Assembly (NCBI RefSeq): GCF_944383115.1
Contig: NZ_CALWOJ010000009.1
Span: forward strand, 1-46,716
Length of the DNA: 46,716 nt
Reading direction: 5' to 3'
Origin: an uncultured Flavonifractor sp.
GTDB taxonomy: Bacteria; Bacillota; Clostridia; Oscillospirales; Oscillospiraceae
Shown here: one piece after another, positions 42,279 through 46,716 of the stretch
Layout: each line of letters opens with the position of its first letter
Position numbering within the stretch: position 1 is the first letter of the stretch
The notes under the pieces: model-generated
What the model was told of the DNA's origin: nothing
The model's input: only the letters and a program-made list of their open reading frames with translations
The model's database searches: none
Made by a program: the position numbers and the translations under genes

Positions 42279-42929
42279 ATGATTCCTGCATGGATCCTGC
42301 TGCTGCTCAATCAGTTCTTTTTCACGCTGCGGCTGTCGGGGGGTGGAAACGGTTCCTTCCCCCGGCCATTGAAGGCGGAGGAGGAGCGCCGTTGTCTGGA
42401 ACTGGCGGCCAAGGGTGATTTGGAGGCCCGCAATAAACTTATTGAACACAATCTGCGTTTGGTAGCCCACATCGTAAAAAAATACTATACCCCCAATGGA
42501 GATCAGGATGATCTGATCTCCATTGGAACCATCGGTCTCATCAAGGGGATCAGTACCTTTAAGCCGGACAAAAAGGTACGCCTTGCCACTTATGCGTCCC
42601 GCTGTATTGAAAATGAGATTCTGATGCACTTTCGGGCTCAGCGTAAAACGCAGGGGGAGGTATCGCTGTCCGATGCCATTGACGGTGACGGAGACGGGAA
42701 CTCTTTGTCGCTGATGGATACCATTCGCGTGGATGACGATATGCTGGAAGAACTGGATGCCAGAGATGCCTGTCTCCGGGTGCGGCAGTGTATCAAACAG
42801 TGCCTGGATCAGCGGGAAGCTGCTATTATTACCTTGCGCTACGGACTCAATGAATGCCAACCCCTTACCCAGCGCGAGGTAGCAGTGCGCTGCGGCATAT
42901 CGCGTTCCTATGTATCCCGCCGCCGTTAA
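42279..42929 (+). CDS. sigK: Pro-sigma-K-like sporulation sigma factor, C-terminally truncated
   Basis: 216 residues, GGAGGTGTGACAA before the ATG. The hydrophobic N-terminus (IPAWILLLLNQFFFTLRL) looks like the membrane pro-sequence of sigma-K, which is removed by SpoIVFB in the mother cell. Regions 2.1-2.4 are intact: ARNKLIEHNLRLVAHIVKKY, DDLISIGTIGLIKGISTF, LATYASRCIENEILMHFRA. Region 4 runs to the recognition helix REVAVRCGISRSYVSR and then ends RR-stop. Other sigma-K proteins continue with roughly 20 more residues beginning IEKRAL. The lost end, at the edge of a foreign segment, suggests breakage or an intervening element. Confidence 0.85.
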   Translation: MIPAWILLLLNQFFFTLRLSGGGNGSFPRPLKAEEERRCLELAAKGDLEARNKLIEHNLRLVAHIVKKYYTPNGDQDDLISIGTIGLIKGISTFKPDKKVRLATYASRCIENEILMHFRAQRKTQGEVSLSDAIDGDGDGNSLSLMDTIRVDDDMLEELDARDACLRVRQCIKQCLDQREAAIITLRYGLNECQPLTQREVAVRCGISRSYVSRRR

Positions 42930-42937
42930 TGTAAGCG

Positions 42938-42976
42938 AAGCCCGGAAAGCCTTGTAGGACAAGGTTTCCGGGCTTT
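42938..42976 (+). terminator. Strong hairpin after the sigK-like gene
   Basis: AAGCCCGGAAA (42938-42948) pairs with TTTCCGGGCTT (42965-42975), continued past a bulged G by CCTTGT/ACAAGG, loop AGG. The stem is long but only a short T tail follows. Its position 9 bases after the stop suggests it ends the present, truncated gene. Confidence 0.7.
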
Positions 42977-42988
42977 GAGTGTAACTGG

Positions 42989-43002
42989 GGGTAGCACCGC
43001 GG
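42989..43002 (+). promoter_or_regulatory. Orphan T-box-like motif
   Basis: GGGTAGCACCGCGG differs by one base from the T-box antiterminator consensus form GGGTGGCACCGCGG, and the preceding AACTGG also fits. There is no room for a stem I specifier upstream, no terminator after it, and no plus-strand gene downstream. At most it is a leftover of a T-box leader cut by rearrangement. A chance match is possible. Confidence 0.35.
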
Positions 43003-43061
43003 TTATTGTAAGTGGTGAAGATTTTAGGAAGATAGGCGGTCATTCATCATTTATTAGAAGA

Positions 43062-44669
43062 TTAACCAAGCAAGTATTCGCAAACAGCCGCTACAGCAGC
43101 ATTCTTCATTTGTCTTGCACGTACATCAGCGACATATCGAGCCTCTTTTAATTTATTTTCCTCGACATCAACTAATTCGCCGATAGTTTTAATGCCAAGT
43201 TCATGAAGTTTCCCTTTTTGCCAATCAGTTAAATCGAGTGTATCAATACTTTTTTTAAATTGCTTGACTATGGCTGTATTTCTCGTCGAATCAACAATGG
43301 TTCCTTTCAACTTATCAAAGGAAGGATAGTTGCTTCCGTATTCTGTCATTCTTTTTATACTTAACCGCTTTGCAATAGAATGAGCAGTTGTAGCGGGAGT
43401 TGCCTCTTGTGCAAATAAACAACCCTCATTAACTTCATAACGCGAACCTAGTTCACTACGAGTGGCCCTTATGCCAGAAGAGTGTTCACTGATTATTCCG
43501 GTATATTCCAGTAGACGTAATGCTTCTTTTACCTCCTGAGGCGCATTTCTATGAACCCAAAAAAACGAACTTGTAGCTCCATCTTCTCCTTTTTCTAGTA
43601 TTGATTTATCATTTTTTGCTTTGATTTCAGGGATAACTTCTGTTTCAACGAAATCTCGTCCCCAATCAATGAGTTTTGCATATCCTGGATATTTTTCGGA
43701 TAAATTGGAGTGTTCCGCCCAAAGTGATTCTCTATAATATTCACGGACTACTTTGTTAACGGCGGAAGAGTCTAATTGGCCGGCCATTTCAACCGTCTTC
43801 AGGAGATGGCGTGGATTTCCCCCAGAGGCATATGCAAGAATTGAAAAGTTCTCTCCTCGCCTGGACAATGTTGCGGAGAGAGCGCTATCTTTGGCCTGCC
43901 GCAATACCATTCCTTTCATAGTTTCAATATAGTTAGAATCAGTTATAGAGCGATTCAATGTAATTCTAACAGCATCGTGTAGTGGTTCAAAAGTGTCTCC
44001 ATATACAGTGACCCCCGGGTAAACAGCAGCATTACATTTTATATATGGGGATCTTAAATCTCTAAATAGGGTGAAGAATTCCCGCTGTTGTTGGGGATAG
44101 AAAACATGTGCCGCTTCATCTATAAAAAGCACGATTCGTTTAATATCTAGTTCTTCACACAAATCTTGAACAACATTGATAAAAGAATCTAATGTTGGGA
44201 CTGTGGAATCATCAACCATTGCACCTGGATTTTTCCATGATGATTCAAATAAATCCATAACTTCTTCTAGCGCTGATTTTTCTGGCTTTATAGTGGTGCC
44301 AAGTAATACTCCCATGCTATAGTTTATGGTAGCAAGTTTCCCACGCCTTCTCAAGGCACGTTGTAATTCAGAACAAATTTTTGAAAGCATCCACGCTTGG
44401 AACTGATTTTTATTACCCGATTGCAGCAAAGATGCCTTTCTAAATGTGACAAAAACAGGAAGAATTTTATCAGTTTCAAAAAGGTCGTTTAGTTGAGCTT
44501 CAGCAACACGAAAAAGAAACGATTTGCCAACGCCACGACTACCAACTAAAAGAATTGGTGTTTGAGATTTTAACTTCCTAATGATTTCTTCATCTACGGG
44601 TGTATTGACAAACAAATCTTTGATTTGATCGGGGTTCATTTCCTCTGTTCGAAAGATAAATTCGCTCAT
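43062..44669 (-). CDS. P-loop ATPase with winged-helix and helix-hairpin-helix regions
   Basis: 535 residues, GGAG about 10 bases before the ATG. Walker A GSRGVGKS (43-50), Walker B IVLFIDEA (179-186), and a GGNPRHLL stretch (283-290) like the sensor-2 region of ORC/STAND-type AAA+ ATPases. A winged-helix-like segment follows (about 376-420: APQEVKEALRLLEYTGIISE). The C-terminal 55 residues (TDWQKGKLHELGIKTIGELV, then DVEENKLKEARYVADVRARQ) look like helix-hairpin-helix DNA-binding units. I do not recognise a named family. It starts 5 bases after a HEPN-like gene, so the two form an operon. ATP-driven DNA or RNA sensing in a defence role is inferred. Confidence 0.8.
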   Translation of the reverse strand: MSEFIFRTEEMNPDQIKDLFVNTPVDEEIIRKLKSQTPILLVGSRGVGKSFLFRVAEAQLNDLFETDKILPVFVTFRKASLLQSGNKNQFQAWMLSKICSELQRALRRRGKLATINYSMGVLLGTTIKPEKSALEEVMDLFESSWKNPGAMVDDSTVPTLDSFINVVQDLCEELDIKRIVLFIDEAAHVFYPQQQREFFTLFRDLRSPYIKCNAAVYPGVTVYGDTFEPLHDAVRITLNRSITDSNYIETMKGMVLRQAKDSALSATLSRRGENFSILAYASGGNPRHLLKTVEMAGQLDSSAVNKVVREYYRESLWAEHSNLSEKYPGYAKLIDWGRDFVETEVIPEIKAKNDKSILEKGEDGATSSFFWVHRNAPQEVKEALRLLEYTGIISEHSSGIRATRSELGSRYEVNEGCLFAQEATPATTAHSIAKRLSIKRMTEYGSNYPSFDKLKGTIVDSTRNTAIVKQFKKSIDTLDLTDWQKGKLHELGIKTIGELVDVEENKLKEARYVADVRARQMKNAAVAAVCEYLLG

Positions 44670-44674
44670 AGATA

Positions 44675-45391
44675 TTAGTCTCCATTTCTACCGTATAGCA
44701 GTTGAATTTCTGGTAACATCCCTATATTGTGCATAATCGCATTTTCTAATATCGGTAACAATCCTTTGCTGACAATTTGTTCTTTGAAGCGAATGACAAG
44801 AGCGATGGATAATAAATACGAGATACTTTGAAAACGTGAAATATATTGGCTTAACATATCTTGATTAAACTCATTTTGTCCAGGTAGACAGTTGATCTTA
44901 CTATAATTACCATGAATATATTCGGAGCATTCTCGGTAGACATTGCTAGCGATTCCATTGAGTTCTGCGCTTCTTTCTTCGAATTCCGGAGCGTATGCGC
45001 GGATGAATGATTTGCTAAATATCCCGGTATTGCCGTCTGTTATGGCTGCCCATTTCATATCTTCTTGACCAGCTTTCCACCGTCTAAAGTAAAAGTCATT
45101 TGAGGACATATGAATTGCGTACAAACAGTGTTCTAAACATAACCTCAAGGAAATCATTGCATGCTTGTATAGTCCTTGACTACAAAACAAATTTGCTGTG
45201 GCACACTCATTTAATGAAGATTTCAATAATATGGATTGTGGAATATCTTTTAAGCATTCAACCCATGTACTAAAGTCCGTTGTAAAAAGAAAGCATCCAC
45301 TAAAACCTTCAGCATATGGTGAATCCCAAGTTGCAGAAACCTGAGCTTTGAAGTTTTCTAGAATACCAAACTGTTCTTCTCTATTGCCCAT
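44675..45391 (-). CDS. Unknown protein with HEPN-like R-x6-H motif
   Basis: 238 residues from the ATG nine bases inside the longest frame; GAGGGGA has proper spacing to it but abuts the first ATG. Mostly helical, no signal peptide. Residues 74-95 (LYKHAMISLRLCLEHCLYAI) resemble the first HEPN helix pair, and RECSEYIHG (Arg153, His160) fits the R-x4-6-H active-site pattern of HEPN ribonucleases at the expected helix. No family name recalled. First gene of a two-gene AT-rich operon with the P-loop ATPase. A nuclease-ATPase anti-phage or toxin unit is plausible but inferred. Confidence 0.6.
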   Translation of the reverse strand: MGNREEQFGILENFKAQVSATWDSPYAEGFSGCFLFTTDFSTWVECLKDIPQSILLKSSLNECATANLFCSQGLYKHAMISLRLCLEHCLYAIHMSSNDFYFRRWKAGQEDMKWAAITDGNTGIFSKSFIRAYAPEFEERSAELNGIASNVYRECSEYIHGNYSKINCLPGQNEFNQDMLSQYISRFQSISYLLSIALVIRFKEQIVSKGLLPILENAIMHNIGMLPEIQLLYGRNGD

Positions 45392-45428
45392 TTGTATCAT
45401 TCCCCTCTAAGTGAAACTAGTTTAAAAT

Positions 45429-45446
45429 TACGATGTAGATATCGTA
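45429..45446. promoter_or_regulatory. Dyad upstream of the HEPN-like/ATPase operon
   Basis: TACGAT-GTAGAT-ATCGTA: 6-base arms with a 6-base centre, about 40 bases before the start codon of the minus-strand operon. Possible operator or leader hairpin. I could not place a confident promoter in this gap. Confidence 0.45.
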
Positions 45447-45478
45447 GTGGATCTAAATGTAATTTTCATGTAAAGCAA

Positions 45479-45988
45479 CTATGCATTTGTAGTACTTAAC
45501 TTATATGCCCAGTGACCATTTTGTTGGTATTTAATGAGAATTCCACCCATGACTAAGCTGGAAAGCATCCGGTTTGCCGTCGCCGCCGACACCACGCACA
45601 GTTCCGGCACATCGGTATTCATAATATAGTCGTGGGTTTTCAGGTACTCTTGAATCTTGTTCTAGCGGAGGGTGGCCTTATCCACTTTTCCATCACTCAT
45701 TTCATCACACGTATTGATGGCATCCATGAGCGATGCCTTGATAGCGGAGAGCATAAATTCAATAAATACTGTGGACTCTTCCGCATTATTAGAGGGGGTG
45801 ATGGCCGCATAATACTTTTGCTGGCGATCGTGGATGATGGACTCCACCGGGAGCCAGGCAAAGTCCGGATTCCATTTGGAAAGCAGCAGCGTATGCCACA
45901 GGCGGCCCACACGCCCATTTCCATCGGCAAAGGGGGGAATTACTTCCAACTCGTACCGAAATACGTAACTGCAAATATTTGGATTCAT
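45479..45988 (-). pseudogene. Decayed Fic-family protein gene
   Basis: Reads as the C-terminal half of a Fic AMP-transferase: NPNICSYVFRYELEV, then IPPFADGNGRVGRLWHTLLL where functional proteins have HPFADGNGR. The catalytic His is Pro. WLPVESIIHDRQQKYYAAI and FIEFMLSAI follow. A TAG stop after DKATLR interrupts the frame, and homology continues beyond it with a winged-helix tail (IQEYLKTHDYIMNTDVPELC, SAATANRMLSSLV). The N-terminal roughly 200 residues are missing. Truncation, a stop and a lost catalytic residue together mark a pseudogene. Its mixed base composition differs from the AT-rich operon beside it. Confidence 0.85.
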
Positions 45989-46132
45989 TTTATCATATAC
46001 TGCTCATCTTTTCAATGAATACGAAACTTAATGCGACAGATATGGCGTGATATGTCAGTCCGGTATCCTCTGGATATTGTCTTCAGTTCTGTACATAACC
46101 ATTTGCATATTAGCAAGAAATATATTTTTTGC

Positions 46133-46174
46133 GACATATTTTTTGTTGACATTATGTTCGATGTGACATATTAT
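46133..46174 (+). promoter_or_regulatory. Promoter with three GACATATT-type repeats ahead of the XRE gene
   Basis: -35 TTGACA (46146-46151), 17-base spacer, -10 TATTAT (46169-46174). GACATATT (46133), GACATTAT (46148) and GACATATTAT (46165) are near-direct repeats covering both promoter boxes, the expected layout for autoregulation by the XRE protein. The rest of 45989-46193 is AT-rich with no other recognisable feature. Confidence 0.7.
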
Positions 46175-46193
46175 GGGCTTGGAGGGATGCAGC

Positions 46194-46493
46194 ATGAGCG
46201 ATTTTCAAAAATTACTGGATCAGGCGCTTGAGAAAGTAAATTTGACGCCTGTTGACGACACTCCTGAGGTTGAAGAATATAATATCGACGCCGAAGTGCG
46301 CGACTTGGTAATCTCTACCCGCAGCGCGGCCAATCTGACGCAGAAACAGTTGGCGCAGCGTTCGGGTGTATCCCAGTCGAACATCAGCAAAATTGAAAAT
46401 GGGAACTATCAGCCCAGTTTGTCCACATTAAAGCGAATCGCGGGCGCGTTGGGAAAACGGCTGGTGGTCAGTTTTGAAGATTCGGAGGTGTAA
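46194..46493 (+). CDS. XRE-family helix-turn-helix regulator
   Basis: 99 residues from the ATG after GGAGGGATGCAGC; the longer frame from 46173 lacks a ribosome site. The N-terminal 40 residues are acidic and helical. The helix-turn-helix is at about 43-97: LVISTRSAANLTQKQLAQRS, then GVSQSNISKIENGNYQPSLSTLKRIAGALGKRL. It resembles antitoxin-type or autoregulatory XRE proteins. GGAGG near its end serves the next gene, 2 bases beyond the stop, so regulator and ATPase are one operon. Repeats over the promoter suggest self-repression. Confidence 0.88.
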   Translation: MSDFQKLLDQALEKVNLTPVDDTPEVEEYNIDAEVRDLVISTRSAANLTQKQLAQRSGVSQSNISKIENGNYQPSLSTLKRIAGALGKRLVVSFEDSEV

Positions 46494-46495
46494 CT

Positions 46496-46716
46496 GTGGC
46501 GATCCATATTGAAAATTTGAAGATCGAACAATTCCGCGGGATTCGGCAGTTATCTGTTCCGCGCCTGAACCATATCAATCTGATTGTCGGCGACAACAAC
46601 TGCGGCAAGACCAGCTTTTTGGAAGCCCTTCTTTTGCTACGCGATCCCGGAGATTTTACCAACACCTTGCGCATTGCGCGTATGCGGGACAGCCTGGCCA
46701 TGTACGGTGGAATTTC
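46496..46716 (+). CDS. OLD/RecF-like AAA ATPase, N-terminal part (cut by window edge)
   Basis: 73 visible codons from GTG with GGAGG 7 bases upstream. Begins IHIENLKIEQFRGIRQLSVP, then LNHINLIVGDNNCGKTSFLEALLLL: the typical first strand and Walker A (GDNNCGKTS) of AAA ATPases in the OLD, RecF and AAA_15 group, many of which act in phage defence with a TOPRIM nuclease domain or partner. What follows lies outside the window, so neither the full domain set nor a partner gene can be stated. It is co-transcribed with the XRE regulator. Confidence 0.85.
   Translation, partial: MAIHIENLKIEQFRGIRQLSVPRLNHINLIVGDNNCGKTSFLEALLLLRDPGDFTNTLRIARMRDSLAMYGGI

Larger units (their letters stand above)
43003..45480. 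mobile_element. AT-rich, probably horizontally acquired segment
   Basis: Base composition changes abruptly from GC-rich to visibly AT-rich DNA between the T-box-like motif and the ATPase stop codon. It returns toward mixed composition past the HEPN-like gene. Codon use (AT-ending codons, many AAA, ATT, TTA) differs sharply from all genes to the left. I saw no integrase, transposase or clear direct repeats at the edges, so the mobilising mechanism is unknown and the boundaries are approximate. Confidence 0.6.

Noticed and set aside
42989..43002. tRNA gene near the island edge
   Set aside because: The short GGGTAGCACC stretch has no acceptor stem, anticodon arm or T arm around it.
1..46716. 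Insertion sequences, integrases, rRNA and tRNA genes
   Set aside because: None recognised on either strand; the island at the right end has no visible recombinase within the window.

Overview
The window is GC-rich chromosomal DNA with strong GGAGG-type ribosome sites, rho-independent hairpins, a sporulation-type sigma factor, Nfn-type flavoprotein genes, split transketolase genes and a pyrophosphate-driven ion pump. This fits an anaerobic, probably gut-living Clostridia member of the Oscillospiraceae / Flavonifractor type. The taxon is inferred from gene content and codon style; there is no rRNA or tRNA gene in the window.

Layout. 1-4.6 kb (mostly minus strand): start of a membrane pyrophosphatase, a trkA-trkH potassium uptake operon and a secreted protein of unknown function. 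4.7-10 kb: uridine phosphorylase, then a MarR regulator with a heterodimeric ABC exporter. 10-13.8 kb: an esterase diverging from an acyltransferase plus zinc-ribbon membrane protein pair, and an unknown protein. 13.8-20.1 kb: Mini-RNase III, the ribosome-rescue factor RqcH, then a response regulator, a LanFEG-like ABC transporter and a histidine kinase. 20.1-22.6 kb: a structured leader and nfnAB. 22.7-29.1 kb: two MATE exporters (the second with a divergent MerR regulator), a split transketolase and a HAD phosphatase. 29.2-42.2 kb: a complete galactose module in which a YesN/YesM-type two-component system and a co-encoded sugar-binding lipoprotein lead into mglB-mglA-mglC and galK-galE-galT, so sensing, uptake and the Leloir pathway lie in one block.

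42.3-46.7 kb is different in character. A pro-sigma-K-like gene stops immediately after its last helix-turn-helix. It is followed by a terminator, an orphan T-box-like motif and a visibly AT-rich segment. That segment carries two minus-strand genes 5 bases apart: a protein with a HEPN-like R-x6-H motif and a P-loop ATPase with winged-helix and helix-hairpin-helix parts. Next come a decayed Fic gene whose catalytic His is Pro, and a plus-strand XRE regulator followed by the start of an OLD/RecF-like ATPase that runs off the window. I read this end as an accessory, probably defence-related, island. The HEPN-like/ATPase pair is the best candidate for an undescribed system.

Other points of interest are a cloverleaf-like RNA between mglB and mglA, a cytoplasmic N-terminal extension of about 200 residues on MglC, a leader with mutually exclusive pairings ahead of nfnA, and a MerR-type 19-base-spacer promoter for the second MATE gene.
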